Under the pieces are notes generated by a model. It was not told the origin of the DNA. It saw nothing but the letters and a program-made list of their open reading frames with translations, and searched no databases. 64,000 nt of DNA from Cupriavidus necator N-1 (lineage in GTDB: Bacteria > Pseudomonadota > Gammaproteobacteria > Burkholderiales > Burkholderiaceae). Shown here piece after piece: positions 27,472 through 38,004 of this stretch. The stretch is from positions 806,001 through 870,000 of the forward strand of contig NC_015726.1 of assembly GCF_000219215.1 (NCBI RefSeq). The letters are read 5' to 3'. The position numbers and the translations under genes are program-made. Each line of letters starts with the position of its first letter. The first letter of the stretch is position 1.

Positions 27472-28140
27472 ATGACTATCGTCAACGTCATCGCCATTGA
27501 CGGGCCGACTGCCTCGGGCAAGGGCACTGTCGCGCACAAGGTTGCGGATGCCGTGGGCTTTCACCTGCTCGACAGCGGCGCCCTGTACCGGCTCGTGGCG
27601 CTGGCCAGCGACCGCGCCGGGATTGACCTGGCGGACGTGGACGCCCTTGCAAAGATCGCTTCCCGCCTCGATGTGAAGTTCGGCCCTGACCGCGTCTGGC
27701 TGCAAGGCGAGGAAGTCAGCCTGGCAATCCGCGCCGAGGCGATCGGCAACCGGGCCTCGGCCATTGCGGTGCACCAGCCGGTGCGCGACGCGCTGACCCA
27801 GCTGCAGCGCAGCTTCCGCAAGCTGCCGGGGCTGGTGGCCGACGGCCGCGACATGGGCACCGTGATCTTCCCGGATGCGCCGCTCAAGGTGTTCCTGACC
27901 GCAAGTGTTGAGGCGCGCGCTCGCAGGCGCTATAAACAATTGATTGATAAGGGAATTTCTGCTAATATTGAAGACCTTTTGCGTGACCTTGAAGCGCGCG
28001 ATGTACGGGATCGCACCCGCACCGCCGCGCCGCTTCGTCCCGCCGAGGATGCAAAGCTGCTGGATACCTCCGATATGACGGTGGACCAGGCAGTGGCGCA
28101 GGTGCTGGAGTGGTTTGCCGCTGTGCGGCCCGGTGCATGA
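27472..28140 (+). CDS. cmk: Cytidylate kinase
   Basis: A 222-residue nucleoside monophosphate kinase that phosphorylates CMP and dCMP with ATP. The P-loop is [11 protein letters not shown] at 7-17; [13 protein letters not shown] and [10 protein letters not shown] are family motifs. Length is normal. It precedes rpsA, the usual cmk-rpsA pairing. The upstream DNA is AT-rich and no strong ribosome site is visible, though the ATG follows a TTTATAAATA stretch that may be part of the promoter. Confidence 0.95.
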   Translation: MTIVNVIAIDGPTASGKGTVAHKVADAVGFHLLDSGALYRLVALASDRAGIDLADVDALAKIASRLDVKFGPDRVWLQGEEVSLAIRAEAIGNRASAIAVHQPVRDALTQLQRSFRKLPGLVADGRDMGTVIFPDAPLKVFLTASVEARARRRYKQLIDKGISANIEDLLRDLEARDVRDRTRTAAPLRPAEDAKLLDTSDMTVDQAVAQVLEWFAAVRPGA

Positions 28141-28306
28141 GATGCATGCGGGCGCATCAGTAGAAGCGGCGTACCCCGACGGCACCAGATGGCGCCAGCC
28201 CGGGCAAGACTTGTGGCTGGCTTGTGTCAAACCTGACCCCGCTGCCCTGGCAGACTGAGCGCGATAGTCGCGCCGGCCAGCGTATTGCGGATTTCACCTT
28301 ACGTTT

Positions 28307-30001
28307 ATGTCCGACCTGCAAACTAACGAATCCTTTGCCGCACTGTTCGAGGAATCCGTCGCCCGCTCCAATATGAAGGCTGGCGAAGTGATCTCCGCTG
28401 AAGTCGTGCGCATCGACCACAATTTCGTGGTCGTCAATGCCGGCCTCAAGTCCGAGGCATTCGTGCCGGTGGAGGAGTTCCTGAACGACCAGGGCGAACT
28501 CGAAGTGCAGGCCGGCGACTACGTCTCCGTGGCCATCGATGCGCTCGAGAACGGCTATGGCGACACCATCCTCTCCCGCGACAAGGCCAAGCGCCTGGCA
28601 TCGTGGCTGAACCTCGAGAAGGCGCTGGAAGACGGCGAAATCATCTCGGGTACCGTGACCGGCAAGGTCAAGGGCGGCCTGACGGTGATGGTCAACGGCA
28701 TCCGTGCGTTCCTGCCGGGTTCGCTGGTTGACGTGCGCCCGATCAAGGACACCACCCCGTACGAAGGCAAGACCCTGGAATTCAAGGTCATCAAGCTGGA
28801 TCGCAAGCGCAACAACGTGGTGCTGTCGCGCCGCGCCGTGGTCGAAGCGACCCTGGGCGAAGAGCGCCAGAAGCTGATGGAAACCCTGAAGGAAGGCGCC
28901 ATCGTCAACGGTATCGTCAAGAACATCACCGACTACGGCGCGTTCGTGGACCTGGGTGGCATTGACGGCCTGCTGCACATCACCGACCTGGCCTGGCGCC
29001 GTGTCCGCCACCCGAGCGAAGTGCTGTCGGTTGGCCAGGAAATCACCGCCAAGATCCTCAAGTTCGACCAGGAAAAGAACCGCGTCTCGCTGGGCGTGAA
29101 GCAGCTGGGCGAAGATCCGTGGGTCGGCATCTCGCGCCGCTACCCGCAAGGCACCCGCCTGTTCGGCAAGGTGACCAACCTGACCGACTACGGCGCGTTC
29201 GTCGAGATCGAAGCCGGCATCGAAGGCCTGGTGCACGTGTCGGAAATGGACTGGACCAACAAGAACGTTGCGCCGTCCAAGGTTGTCCAGCTGGGCGACG
29301 AAGTCGAAGTCATGGTGCTGGATATCGACGAAGACAAGCGTCGTATCAGCCTGGGCATGAAGCAGTGCAAGGCCAATCCGTGGGACGATTTCTCGCGTAA
29401 CCACAAGAAGGGCGACAAGCTGGCCGGCCAGATCAAGTCGATCACCGACTTCGGCGTGTTCATCGGCCTGCCGGGCGGCATCGACGGCTTGGTGCACCTG
29501 TCCGACCTGTCGTGGCAAGAGACTGGCGAAGAAGCCGTGCGCAAGTACAAGAAGGGCGACGAAGTCGAAGCCGTGGTCCTGGGCATCGACGTCGACAAGG
29601 AACGCATCTCGCTGGGCATCAAGCAGCTGTCGGGCGATCCGTTCAACAACTTCATCTCGGCCAACGACAAGGGTTCGCTGGTTCAGGGCACCATCAAGGC
29701 CGTTGATGCCAAGGGCGCCGTGGTCCAGCTGGCTGACGATGTGGAAGGCTACCTGCGTGCATCGGAAATCTCCGCTGACCGCGTGGAAGACGCCCGCAAC
29801 GTGCTGAAGGAAGGCGAGCAGATCACCGCCCTGGTGGTGAACGTCGACCGCAAGTCGCGCAATATCAACCTGTCGATCAAGGCCAAGGACAGCGCAGAGC
29901 AGCAAGAAGCGATGCAAAAGTTCCAGGCTGACACCGGCACGGCTGGCACGACCAACCTCGGCGCCCTGCTGAAGGCCAAGCTCGGCCAGGACAACCAGTA
30001 A
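28307..30001 (+). CDS. rpsA: 30S ribosomal protein S1
   Basis: A 564-residue RNA-binding protein that carries mRNA to the 30S subunit. Six S1 (OB-fold) repeats are visible. The central ones share [25 protein letters not shown] and [13 protein letters not shown], each followed by a GLxH...D element. Length matches the six-repeat form. Codon use is strongly biased, as for highly expressed genes. It lies 166 bp after cmk and 24 bp before ihfB. A strong terminator at 30489 ends this unit. Confidence 0.98.
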   Translation: MSDLQTNESFAALFEESVARSNMKAGEVISAEVVRIDHNFVVVNAGLKSEAFVPVEEFLNDQGELEVQAGDYVSVAIDALENGYGDTILSRDKAKRLASWLNLEKALEDGEIISGTVTGKVKGGLTVMVNGIRAFLPGSLVDVRPIKDTTPYEGKTLEFKVIKLDRKRNNVVLSRRAVVEATLGEERQKLMETLKEGAIVNGIVKNITDYGAFVDLGGIDGLLHITDLAWRRVRHPSEVLSVGQEITAKILKFDQEKNRVSLGVKQLGEDPWVGISRRYPQGTRLFGKVTNLTDYGAFVEIEAGIEGLVHVSEMDWTNKNVAPSKVVQLGDEVEVMVLDIDEDKRRISLGMKQCKANPWDDFSRNHKKGDKLAGQIKSITDFGVFIGLPGGIDGLVHLSDLSWQETGEEAVRKYKKGDEVEAVVLGIDVDKERISLGIKQLSGDPFNNFISANDKGSLVQGTIKAVDAKGAVVQLADDVEGYLRASEISADRVEDARNVLKEGEQITALVVNVDRKSRNINLSIKAKDSAEQQEAMQKFQADTGTAGTTNLGALLKAKLGQDNQ

Positions 30002-30025
30002 TCGCAGGCCCCCGCGCTTGCGCGT

Positions 30026-30451
30026 ATGCCCATGACCAAGTCGGAGCTCGTCGAAAAACTGGCTGCCCGCTTCCCCCAGCTGTTGCTGCGGGACGCGGAC
30101 ATCTCGGTCAAAACGATACTCGACGCGATGTCCGAGGCGCTGGCCGACGGCCATCGCATCGAGATCCGCGGATTCGGCAGTTTTGGTCTGAACAAGCGTC
30201 CGCCTCGCGTGGGGCGCAATCCCAAGTCCGGCGAGCGTGTGCTGGTGCCCGAGAAACGGGTGCCGCACTTTAAGGCGGGCAAGGAATTGCGCGAACGGGT
30301 TGACCGTAGCCAGCCGGTGCCTGCGGGCGTCAATGGCAACGGCCATTCCGGCGGCGCGGTGCAAGCCGCGCCGGGCAAGGCTGGCCAGGGTGCCGCTCCC
30401 GTCACACCGGCGGGATTGCATGAGAGCGGGCTGAATTTTGTCCGCTCCTGA
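30026..30451 (+). CDS. ihfB: Integration host factor subunit beta
   Basis: A 141-residue DNA-bending protein of the HU/IHF family. [17 protein letters not shown] is the N-terminal signature, and [20 protein letters not shown] carries the beta-arm with the RNPKSGE-like turn and DNA-intercalating proline. The core ends near residue 95. About 45 further residues rich in Gly, Ala and Pro follow, a tail absent from the enterobacterial protein. The start may be ATG 30026 or ATG 30032. It is co-transcribed with rpsA, as in many proteobacteria, and is followed by a strong terminator. Confidence 0.93.
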   Translation: MPMTKSELVEKLAARFPQLLLRDADISVKTILDAMSEALADGHRIEIRGFGSFGLNKRPPRVGRNPKSGERVLVPEKRVPHFKAGKELRERVDRSQPVPAGVNGNGHSGGAVQAAPGKAGQGAAPVTPAGLHESGLNFVRS

Positions 30452-30488
30452 TTGCCCGGGCTTTGCCTACTGCTGTGTTGTTGGTAAG

Positions 30489-30516
30489 AAAGCGCCCCGT
30501 TGGGGCGCTTTTTTTC
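30489..30516 (+). terminator. Terminator after ihfB
   Basis: AGCGCCCC and GGGGCGCT form a perfect 8-bp stem with a 3-base loop, followed by seven T residues. It lies about 40 bp after the ihfB stop and closes the rpsA-ihfB unit. Confidence 0.92.
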
Positions 30517-30737
30517 GTTTGATGCTTCTGAGATGACGCCATGCCAGGTGCTGCATCGTGCGCAAGTCGATGCCAGGGGTCGATCGCCGCAGCGGGTTCG
30601 CACCCCGTTACCGCCACGTTACCGAATCCGGGAAGTGATTCCGTTACAATGCCGGGGTCCTTGCCGGGCCTTGCGCCAGTACGCCTCGCCTGTCGCTTGC
30701 CCCGTCCCAATGTCACGCTGACTCGCTGCCTACCTGC

Positions 30738-31082
30738 ATGAAACTGTTCGCCTGGATCGTCCGTATCGTCGTATTCGTGCTGCTGTTCGTGCTGGCGCTG
30801 CGCAATACCGCCGAAGCCTCGCTGCAGCTGTTCTTCAATGCCGTCTGGCATGCGCCGCTGATCCTGATCCTGTTCGCCGCCTTCGTGCTGGGCGCGGTGG
30901 CGGCACTGGCATCGGTCGCGCCCGGGCTGATGCGCCAGCGCATGGAGGTGGCGAAACTGCGCCGCGTGGCCGCGGAGGCGCAGGCACCGGCGTCCGCCGC
31001 CGCAGCAGCGTCGTCGGCGGCCGCATCCGCGCCGCGTGACGGCAAGCCTGTTCCCTATAACGTAGTCGGCCCGAAAGTCTGA
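30738..31082 (+). CDS. lapA: LapA family membrane protein
   Basis: A 114-residue inner-membrane protein with two transmembrane helices (about 6-24 and 40-62), the LapA/DUF1049 pattern, and an Ala-rich cytoplasmic tail. It is paired with lapB three bases downstream. LapA and LapB act together in controlling LPS synthesis through FtsH-dependent turnover of LpxC in E. coli. The tail after residue 75 is low-complexity and longer than in E. coli. Confidence 0.88.
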   Translation: MKLFAWIVRIVVFVLLFVLALRNTAEASLQLFFNAVWHAPLILILFAAFVLGAVAALASVAPGLMRQRMEVAKLRRVAAEAQAPASAAAAASSAAASAPRDGKPVPYNVVGPKV

Positions 31083-31085
31083 TCC

Positions 31086-32315
31086 ATGATGTTTGAAACC
31101 TGGTGGCTGCTGGCGCTGCCACTTGTCTTTGGCCTTGGCTGGATGGCGGCGCGCTTCGACGTGCGCCAGCTCATCAGCGAACAGGGCGCCTTGCCGCGCT
31201 CGTACTTCAAGGGCCTCAATTTCCTGCTCAACGAGCAACCCGACCAGGCCATCGATGCCTTTATCGAGGTGGCCCGGCTGGACCCGGAAACCACCGAGCT
31301 GCACTTTGCGCTGGGCGCGCTGTTCCGCCGCCGCGGCGAAACCGAGCGCGCCATCCGCGTGCATCAGAACCTGGCGACCCGCCCCGACCTGCCCGAGCCC
31401 GAGCGCGAGCATGCCTTGTTTGAACTGGGCGAGGACTTCCTGCGCGCCGGCCTGCTGGACCGTGCCGAGGAATCGCTGCGCCGGCTGATGTCGGGCCCGT
31501 ACGCGGCGTCGGCCAAGCGCGTGCTGCTTGAGCTCTATGAAGTGGAAAAGGAGTGGCAGAAGGCGATCGAGGCCGCGCGCGAGCTGCAGACGCTGGAGCA
31601 GACGAGCTACAGCCTGCAGATTGCCCAGTTCTGCTGCGAGCTGGCGCAGGACGCGCTGCAGCGCAAGCGTCCCGAAGATGCGGTGAAGTGGCTGAACCAG
31701 GCCGTTGCCGAGAATCCTGCCAACGTGCGCGCCCCGATCCTGCTGGGCGACGTGGCCGCGGCCGCGGGCGACGCCCGCGCGGCGCTTGGCCACTGGCTTG
31801 GCATCGAACGGCAGGATGCATCTTTCCTGCCGCTGGTGGCGGACCGCGTGGTCAAGGCCTACGCCAGCCTGCAGGAGGAGGGCGCCGCGCTGGAATGGCT
31901 GCGCGGCCTGCTCAAGGGTAAGCTGGCGCCTGAGGTGCTCGATACCGCCTACCAGGCAGAACTGGACGTGAACGGCCCGGAAGCCGCCGCGCGCCTGATG
32001 CGCGAGCAGCTGCGCCGCCAGCCCACGCTGCTGGCGCTGACCAAGTATTTCGAGGCGCAGGCGGCGGTGGTCGCGGCCGGCGCCCCGTCCGCGCAGCCGG
32101 CGGGTGCCGATGCCCCGGCAGAGGGCGCCGACGGCAACAACGAGCAAGCGCAGGAAACCACGGCCATCCGTGACCTGCTGCAGCTGCGCACGCGCAACCT
32201 CGCGCGCTACACCTGCCGCGAGTGCGGCTTCCGCGCCCGGCTTTTCTATTGGCAATGCCCGGGATGCAACCGTTGGGAAACCTATGCCCCGCGGCGCTCC
32301 GAGACGCTCGGCTGA
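31086..32315 (+). CDS. lapB: Lipopolysaccharide assembly protein LapB
   Basis: A 409-residue protein with an N-terminal membrane anchor (WWLLALPLVFGLGW), a series of tetratricopeptide repeats (about 60-330) and a C-terminal rubredoxin-like zinc ribbon with Cys pairs in YTCRECGFRA and WQCPGCNRWE. These are the diagnostic LapB parts. It regulates LpxC stability with FtsH. An Ala-rich insert of about 30 residues lies before the zinc ribbon, which makes it slightly longer than the 389-residue E. coli protein. Genes for heptose and UDP-glucuronate synthesis follow, consistent with an LPS role. Confidence 0.94.
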   Translation: MMFETWWLLALPLVFGLGWMAARFDVRQLISEQGALPRSYFKGLNFLLNEQPDQAIDAFIEVARLDPETTELHFALGALFRRRGETERAIRVHQNLATRPDLPEPEREHALFELGEDFLRAGLLDRAEESLRRLMSGPYAASAKRVLLELYEVEKEWQKAIEAARELQTLEQTSYSLQIAQFCCELAQDALQRKRPEDAVKWLNQAVAENPANVRAPILLGDVAAAAGDARAALGHWLGIERQDASFLPLVADRVVKAYASLQEEGAALEWLRGLLKGKLAPEVLDTAYQAELDVNGPEAAARLMREQLRRQPTLLALTKYFEAQAAVVAAGAPSAQPAGADAPAEGADGNNEQAQETTAIRDLLQLRTRNLARYTCRECGFRARLFYWQCPGCNRWETYAPRRSETLG

Positions 32316-32353
32316 TCCCGGGCGGTCCTGTGCAACAGAATTGAATTAACGCT

Positions 32354-33736
32354 ATGAAAGTCACCATCATCGGCAGCGGCTATGTCGGCCTTGTCACCGG
32401 CGCCTGCCTGGCGGAACTTGGCAATGACGTGTTCTGCCTGGACCTGGACGAGCAGAAGATCGCGCTGCTTAACGCAGGCGGCGTGCCAATCTACGAGCCG
32501 GGCCTGCTGGAGCTGATCCAGCGCAACCGTGCCGCCGGGCGGCTGACCTTTTCCACCGACGTGGCGGCCAGTGTCGAGCACGCCGACGTGCAGTTCATCG
32601 CCGTGGGCACGCCCCCGGACGAAGACGGCTCTGCCGACCTGAAGTACGTGTTGGCGGCGGCGCGCAATATCGGCCGCCATATGACCGGATTCAAGGTCGT
32701 GGTCGACAAGTCCACCGTACCGGTCGGCACCGGCGACCGCGTGGCCGCCGCGATCCGCGAGGAGCTGGTCGCGCGCAGCCTGGAAGACCTGCAGTTCTCA
32801 GTGGTGTCGAACCCCGAGTTCCTGAAGGAGGGCGCCGCGGTCGAGGACTTCATGCGCCCGGACCGCATCGTGCTGGGCTGCAACGCCGACGTCGCCGGCC
32901 GCCACGCGCAGGCCACCATGCGCCAGCTTTACGCGCCGTTCAACCGGCACCACGAGCGCACCTTCTACATGGACGTGCGCTCGGCCGAGTTCACCAAGTA
33001 CGCGGCCAATTCGATGCTGGCCACGCGCATCTCGTTCATGAACGAGCTGGCCAACCTGGCCGACGAGGTTGGCGCCGATATCGAACTGGTGCGCATGGGC
33101 ATCGGTTCGGACCCGCGCATCGGCTACAGCTTCCTGTATGCCGGTGCTGGCTATGGCGGTTCATGCTTTCCCAAGGACGTGCAGGCGCTGATGCGCACTG
33201 CCGCCGACCATGGCAAGCCAATGCGCGTGCTGGAGGCGGTGGAATCGGTCAACGGCGCGCAGAAGCGCGTGCTGGGCGACAAGGTCGTGCGCCGCTTCGG
33301 CGATGACCTGACCGGCCGCACCTTTGCCGTGTGGGGCCTGGCCTTCAAGCCCAACACCGACGACATGCGCGAGGCGCCGTCGCGGGTGCTGGCGCGCGAA
33401 CTGGTGTCGCGCGGCGCGTCGCTGCGCATGCACGACCCGGTGTCGATGGCCGAAGCCCGGCGCGTGCTGGATGCCGACCTGGCCGACCTGCCGGGCGGCG
33501 CCGCGCGCGTGAGTTTCCATGAGAACCAGATGGATGCGCTGGACGGCGCCGACGCGCTGGTGATCGTGACCGAATGGAAGGTGTTCCGCAGCCCCGACTT
33601 CGGCCAGATCAAGCGGCGCCTGAAGACCCCGGTGATCTTCGACGGGCGCAACCTGTATGAGCCCGAGGCCATGGTCGAGAACGGCGTGGAGTACCACGCC
33701 ATCGGCCGCCCGACCCGGCCGGCCGTGAACGAATGA
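32354..33736 (+). CDS. ugd: UDP-glucose 6-dehydrogenase
   Basis: A 460-residue NAD-dependent enzyme that oxidises UDP-glucose to UDP-glucuronate for surface polysaccharide. The Rossmann start is [20 protein letters not shown]. The catalytic cysteine is Cys271 in [24 protein letters not shown] and the C-terminal UDP-binding domain are present, and length is normal. It is 38 bp after lapB and in line with rfaE1-hldD, so it is probably part of one envelope operon. Confidence 0.96.
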   Translation: MKVTIIGSGYVGLVTGACLAELGNDVFCLDLDEQKIALLNAGGVPIYEPGLLELIQRNRAAGRLTFSTDVAASVEHADVQFIAVGTPPDEDGSADLKYVLAAARNIGRHMTGFKVVVDKSTVPVGTGDRVAAAIREELVARSLEDLQFSVVSNPEFLKEGAAVEDFMRPDRIVLGCNADVAGRHAQATMRQLYAPFNRHHERTFYMDVRSAEFTKYAANSMLATRISFMNELANLADEVGADIELVRMGIGSDPRIGYSFLYAGAGYGGSCFPKDVQALMRTAADHGKPMRVLEAVESVNGAQKRVLGDKVVRRFGDDLTGRTFAVWGLAFKPNTDDMREAPSRVLARELVSRGASLRMHDPVSMAEARRVLDADLADLPGGAARVSFHENQMDALDGADALVIVTEWKVFRSPDFGQIKRRLKTPVIFDGRNLYEPEAMVENGVEYHAIGRPTRPAVNE

Positions 33737-33816
33737 GGCGCCGGCGGGTCAACGGACTCATCAACCGATAAGCTAGCGCGACGGCTGCGGCCGTCGCGAT
33801 ATTGCCAAGGATCTTC

Positions 33817-34764
33817 ATGAACAAGACCGTCATTCCGCAGGAGCAGATCCGGCAGTCCCATATCCTGGTGGTCGGCGACATGATGCTGGACCGCTACTGG
33901 TTCGGCGATGTGGAACGGATCTCGCCGGAAGCGCCGGTGCCGGTGGTGCAGGTCAAGCGCAGCGACGAGCGCCTGGGCGGCGCCGCCAACGTGGCCCGCA
34001 ATGCCGCGGCATTGGGCGCACGCGTGGGCATGCTGGGCGTGGTCGGCGACGACGAGCCGGCCCGAACGCTCGAAACGTTGCTGGGCGAGAGCCACGTGCA
34101 GCCCTATCTGCACCGCGATCCCAAGCTCAACACCACCATCAAGCTGCGCGTGGTGGCGCACCAGCAGCAGTTGCTGCGCGTGGATTTCGAGAGCGCGCCG
34201 GCGCATGAAGTGCTGGCCGCGGTACAGGACCGCTTCCTGGCCCTGATCAACGACTACCAGGTGCTGGTGCTTTCCGATTACGGCAAAGGCGGCCTGACCC
34301 ACGTCACGCGCATGATCGACGCCAGCCGCGCAGCCGGGCGCAAGGTGCTGATCGACCCCAAGGGAGACGACTACTCGCGCTACCGCGGCGCCACCCTGAT
34401 CACCCCCAACCGGGCCGAGATGCGTGCCGTGGTCGGCGCCTGGAAGACCGAGGCCGACCTGACCATCCGCGCGCAGAACCTGCGCCGCGGGCTGCAGTTG
34501 GAGGCACTGCTGCTGACGCGCTCGGAAGAGGGCATGACGCTCTACACCGAGGCCGAAGTGCTGCACGTCTCCGCCCAGGCGCGCGAGGTCTATGATGTAT
34601 CGGGTGCTGGCGATACCGTGATTGCCACGCTCGCCACCATGCTGGGTGCCGGCGTGCCGCTCAAGGAAGCCGTGCAGCTTGCCAATCGTGCCGGCGCCAT
34701 CGTGGTGGGCAAGCTTGGTACCGCCGTCGTCTCCTATTCTGAATTGTTCGGCGCCGCCCCGTGA
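33817..34764 (+). CDS. rfaE1: D-glycero-beta-D-manno-heptose-7-phosphate kinase
   Basis: A 315-residue PfkB-family sugar kinase. [26 protein letters not shown] is represented by its two parts SPEAPVPVV and [11 protein letters not shown]. The PfkB signature [17 protein letters not shown] carries the catalytic Asp. It is the kinase half of bifunctional HldE; the cytidylyltransferase half is absent and must be elsewhere. ATG 33817 is chosen because AAGGA lies just ahead; TTG 33802 is too early. It produces the bisphosphate precursor for LPS inner-core heptose. Confidence 0.94.
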   Translation: MNKTVIPQEQIRQSHILVVGDMMLDRYWFGDVERISPEAPVPVVQVKRSDERLGGAANVARNAAALGARVGMLGVVGDDEPARTLETLLGESHVQPYLHRDPKLNTTIKLRVVAHQQQLLRVDFESAPAHEVLAAVQDRFLALINDYQVLVLSDYGKGGLTHVTRMIDASRAAGRKVLIDPKGDDYSRYRGATLITPNRAEMRAVVGAWKTEADLTIRAQNLRRGLQLEALLLTRSEEGMTLYTEAEVLHVSAQAREVYDVSGAGDTVIATLATMLGAGVPLKEAVQLANRAGAIVVGKLGTAVVSYSELFGAAP

Positions 34765-34792
34765 GGCGTGGCGCCCCCATCCTGATCCGACC

Positions 34793-35788
34793 ATGACCAT
34801 CATCGTCACCGGCGCCGCTGGCTTTATCGGCAGCAACCTCGTCAAGGGTCTGAACGACCGCGGCGAGACCAACGTCATCGCCGTCGATAACCTGACCCGT
34901 GCCGACAAGTTCCACAACCTGGTCGACTGCGAGATCTCCGACTACCTTGACAAGCAGGACTTCCTCGCGCGCTTAGCCCGCGGCGAGTTCGGCAAGGTGC
35001 GGGCGGTATTCCATGAAGGCGCGTGCTCCGACACCATGGAGACCGACGGCCGCTACATGATGGAGAACAACTACCGTTACACGCTGTCGCTGATGGAGAG
35101 CTGCCTGGAACAAGGCACGCAGTTCCTGTACGCGTCGTCGGCGGCCACCTACGGCGCCTCGCAGGTGTTCCGCGAAGACCGCGAGTTCGAGCGCCCGCTG
35201 AACGTGTACGGCTACTCCAAGTTCCTGTTCGACCAGATCGTGCGGCGCCGGCTGCCGTCGGCGCTGTCGCAGATCGTGGGCTTCCGCTACTTCAACGTGT
35301 ACGGCCCGCGTGAAACGCACAAGGGCCGCATGGCCTCGGTTGCCTACCACAACTTCAACCAGTTCCGCGCCGACGGCACGGTGAAGCTGTTCGGCGAGTA
35401 CGGCGGCTATGCCCCCGGCATGCAGAGCCGCGACTTCGTCTCGGTCGAGGACGTGGTCAAGGTCAACCTGCACTTCTTTGACCATCCGGACAAGTCCGGC
35501 ATCTTCAACCTCGGCACCGGCCGCGCGCAGCCGTTCAACGACATCGCCGCCACCGTGGTCAACACCCTGCGCGAGGCCGAAGGCAAGCCGCGCCTGTCGC
35601 TGGAAGAACTGGTGCAGGAAGGCCTGCTCGAGTACGTCAAGTTCCCCGATGCGCTGCGCGGCAAGTACCAGTGCTTTACGCAGTCGGATGTGTCGAAGCT
35701 GCGCAGCGCCGGCTACAGCGAGCCCTTCCTGTCCGTCGAGGAAGGCGTGGCGCGCTACTGCCGCTGGCTGATCGAACGCGCCGGCTGA
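34793..35788 (+). CDS. hldD: ADP-L-glycero-D-manno-heptose-6-epimerase
   Basis: A 331-residue short-chain-dehydrogenase-type epimerase that makes the L,D-heptose used in the LPS core. The NAD(P) motif is GAAGFIGSN at 6-14; SSAATYG and YGYSKFLFD carry the catalytic Ser/Thr-Tyr-Lys set. FNVYGPRE and HKGRMASV are family blocks. It directly follows rfaE1 (28 bp). ATG 34793 gives the normal family length. Confidence 0.96.
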   Translation: MTIIVTGAAGFIGSNLVKGLNDRGETNVIAVDNLTRADKFHNLVDCEISDYLDKQDFLARLARGEFGKVRAVFHEGACSDTMETDGRYMMENNYRYTLSLMESCLEQGTQFLYASSAATYGASQVFREDREFERPLNVYGYSKFLFDQIVRRRLPSALSQIVGFRYFNVYGPRETHKGRMASVAYHNFNQFRADGTVKLFGEYGGYAPGMQSRDFVSVEDVVKVNLHFFDHPDKSGIFNLGTGRAQPFNDIAATVVNTLREAEGKPRLSLEELVQEGLLEYVKFPDALRGKYQCFTQSDVSKLRSAGYSEPFLSVEEGVARYCRWLIERAG

Positions 35789-35943
35789 TACCGGCGCGCA
35801 ACCGGCTGACACGCTTTCGTGCGGCCGGTGTCAACTTTTGTTGCTGCATGGGCCGCCGCTGCGGCCCGCCCCTATCCTGACCTGACCTCGCCGCCCCGGC
35901 GGGGGGTGGTACCTCAGACCATCCACAGGAAAGGAGAGCCTTC

Positions 35944-36330
35944 ATTTTCAAGCATTGGGTCCGGCAACTTGCCCGGCGTTTTTCCCTGGTTTCCCTCGCT
36001 GCAACCATCTGCCTGTTCGCGGGCGGTGCCGCGCATGCCGCCATCGATGTCAATACGGCGGACGAGGCGGCCCTGACCTCGGTCAAGGGCGTGGGACCAG
36101 CCACCGCCCGCAACATCATCGACGAACGCAACAAGCGTGGGCCCTACAAGGACGCCGCGGACCTGGCCGAGCGCGTCAGTGGCATCGGGCCGAAGTCCGT
36201 GGCGAAGCTGCAGGACGCTGGCCTTGCCATCGGCACGAAGGGAACCGCAGCAGCGGCGCCGCCTGCGGCCGCCACCCCGGCCAAGACAGCCAAGGCAGCG
36301 CCCGCTGGCGCCGCCAAGCCAGCGCGCTGA
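35944..36330 (+). CDS. ComEA-like helix-hairpin-helix DNA-binding protein (ATT start)
   Basis: A 128-residue exported protein. An N-terminal signal (FKHWVRQLARRFSL basic part, hydrophobic core, AAHA cleavage) is followed by IDVNTADEAALTSVKGVG and two helix-hairpin-helix motifs, ComEA type, and an Ala/Pro/Lys-rich tail. Members bind DNA, in competence for uptake; short forms like this are widespread and often of unknown role. No ATG, GTG or TTG exists in frame upstream of the signal. AAGGAG at 35931-35936 lies seven bases before an ATT codon at 35944, which I take as the start. A GTG at 36091 would delete signal and half of the domain. Confidence 0.75.
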   Translation: MFKHWVRQLARRFSLVSLAATICLFAGGAAHAAIDVNTADEAALTSVKGVGPATARNIIDERNKRGPYKDAADLAERVSGIGPKSVAKLQDAGLAIGTKGTAAAAPPAAATPAKTAKAAPAGAAKPAR

Positions 36331-36567
36331 CAGGGTCACGGTCCGGCGTCCGGCCGCGCAGCGGCCGGACGCTCTCCGTGCTGGTATGGGTTGTGCTAGA
36401 CCCTTGCCGCTTCGCACGCCCCGTGGCGGCGGAGTATCATGCGGACGCCGCGCCGGCAGGATCTGCCGCGCGCGGCTGCCGACAGGCACGCATCTACCAG
36501 ACAACCAGGCACAAACGCGGCGGCTGCCGACCAGGCGGCCAGCCCGGACCACAGGGAGCAGAACAAT

Positions 36568-37869
36568 ATGGCGAATGGCGAGGACGCGGGATTCCTGCCG
36601 CAATGGCGGCTCAAGACCGAAGGCGTGATCGGGCCGGATGAGCGGCTGCCCGCCGGACAGACGCTGCTGGCCGGCATCCAGCACGTGGTGGCGATGTTCG
36701 GCTCGACCGCCATTGCACCGATCCTGATGGGTTTCAACCCGAATATCGCCATCCTGTTTTCCGGCATCGGCACGCTGATCTTCTTCCTGTGCGTGCGCGG
36801 GCGGGTGCCGAGCTACCTTGGCTCCAGCTTCGCCTTCATCGCCGTGGTGATCGCTGCCACTGGCTACGCGGGCAGCGGCCCCAACCTCAATATCCCGGTG
36901 GCGCTGGGCGGCATCATCGCCGCCGGTGCGCTGTACACGGTGATCGGCCTGATCGTGCAGGCGGTGGGCTACGCCTGGGTCGAAAAGCTGATGCCGCCGG
37001 TGGTGACCGGGGCGATCGTCGCGGCGATCGGGCTGAACCTGGCCCCGGTGGCGGTCAAGGCGGTCAGCGGCGCGGCCCTCGATACCTGGGTGGGCCTGCT
37101 GACGGTGGTGGCCGTGGGGCTGGTGGCGGTGCGCGCGCCCGGCATGATCGGGCGTCTGCCGGTGCTGATCGGCGGCCTGGCCGGCTACCTCGCCTACTAC
37201 CTGGGCACCAACGTGATGGGGCTGGGCAAGCCGATCGACTTCTCGGGCGTGGCAGCGGCCAGCTGGTTCGGGCTGCCGGCGTTCACCGCACCGACCTTCG
37301 AGTTCAGCGCCATGCTGCTGATCGCGCCGGTGGCGATTGTGCTGGTGGCGGAGAACCTGGGCCATATCAAGGCCATCGGCGTGATGACCGGGCGCAACCT
37401 GGACCCGTATATCGGCCGTGCCTTTATCGGCGACGGCATCGCGACCATGCTGTCGGCCAGCGGCGGCGGCACCGGCGTGACCACTTATGCCGAGAACATG
37501 GGCGTGATGGCGGTCACCAAGATCTACTCGACGCTGATCTTCGTGGTGGCGGCCGCGGTGGCTATCCTGCTGGGCTTCTCGCCCAAGTTCGGTGCGCTGA
37601 TCCTGACCATCCCGGGTCCGGTGATCGGCGGGTTGACCATCGTCGTGTTCGGCCTGATCGCAGCGACAGCGGGCCGGATCTGGGTGCAGAACAAGGTGGA
37701 CTTCTCCAGCTCGCGCAACCTGATCACGGTTGGCGCCACGCTGACGGTGGCAGCCGGCGACCTGACGCTGAAGCTGGGCGGCATGACGCTGGGCGGCATC
37801 GGTACTGCCACCTTCGGCTGCATCCTGCTGTACCACCTGCTGGGCGAAGGCAACCACGAAGAAGGCTGA
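36568..37869 (+). CDS. uraA: Uracil/xanthine permease family transporter (NCS2)
   Basis: A 433-residue inner-membrane nucleobase transporter with about 12-14 hydrophobic segments. The NCS2 start (PPDERLP-like GPDERLPAGQTLLAGIQHVV) and AENLGHIKAIGVMTGRN, SGGGTGVTTYAEN and FGLIAATAGRIWV are family blocks; the SGGGTGVTTYAENMG stretch resembles uracil permeases. Uracil is the likeliest substrate, but xanthine or uric acid cannot be excluded. ATG 36568 is chosen for the AGGGAG site upstream. It is alone, ahead of cysM. Confidence 0.88.
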   Translation: MANGEDAGFLPQWRLKTEGVIGPDERLPAGQTLLAGIQHVVAMFGSTAIAPILMGFNPNIAILFSGIGTLIFFLCVRGRVPSYLGSSFAFIAVVIAATGYAGSGPNLNIPVALGGIIAAGALYTVIGLIVQAVGYAWVEKLMPPVVTGAIVAAIGLNLAPVAVKAVSGAALDTWVGLLTVVAVGLVAVRAPGMIGRLPVLIGGLAGYLAYYLGTNVMGLGKPIDFSGVAAASWFGLPAFTAPTFEFSAMLLIAPVAIVLVAENLGHIKAIGVMTGRNLDPYIGRAFIGDGIATMLSASGGGTGVTTYAENMGVMAVTKIYSTLIFVVAAAVAILLGFSPKFGALILTIPGPVIGGLTIVVFGLIAATAGRIWVQNKVDFSSSRNLITVGATLTVAAGDLTLKLGGMTLGGIGTATFGCILLYHLLGEGNHEEG

Positions 37870-38004
37870 GCCACGGCAGGATGGGCGCAGGCGGGCGGGA
37901 GGCAGCGTAAATCCCGCCTGCCGGCGAGGGATAGGTGTCTGGATTACAATGGCCGGCGAATTGGAATCCCCCGTTTGCGACCCTCTTTCGCGACCCCTCG
38001 CCCC

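Noticed and set aside
28157-30421. Leftward 754-codon open frame opposite rpsA and ihfB
   Set aside because: The opposite strand encodes a certain ribosomal protein S1; the antisense translation is low-complexity (Gln, His, Ala, Val, Asp) without motifs.
36091-36330. GTG start for the ComEA-like gene at 36091
   Set aside because: It would delete the signal peptide and the first helix-hairpin-helix residues, and has no ribosome site; the ATT at 35944 with AAGGAG is the better explanation.
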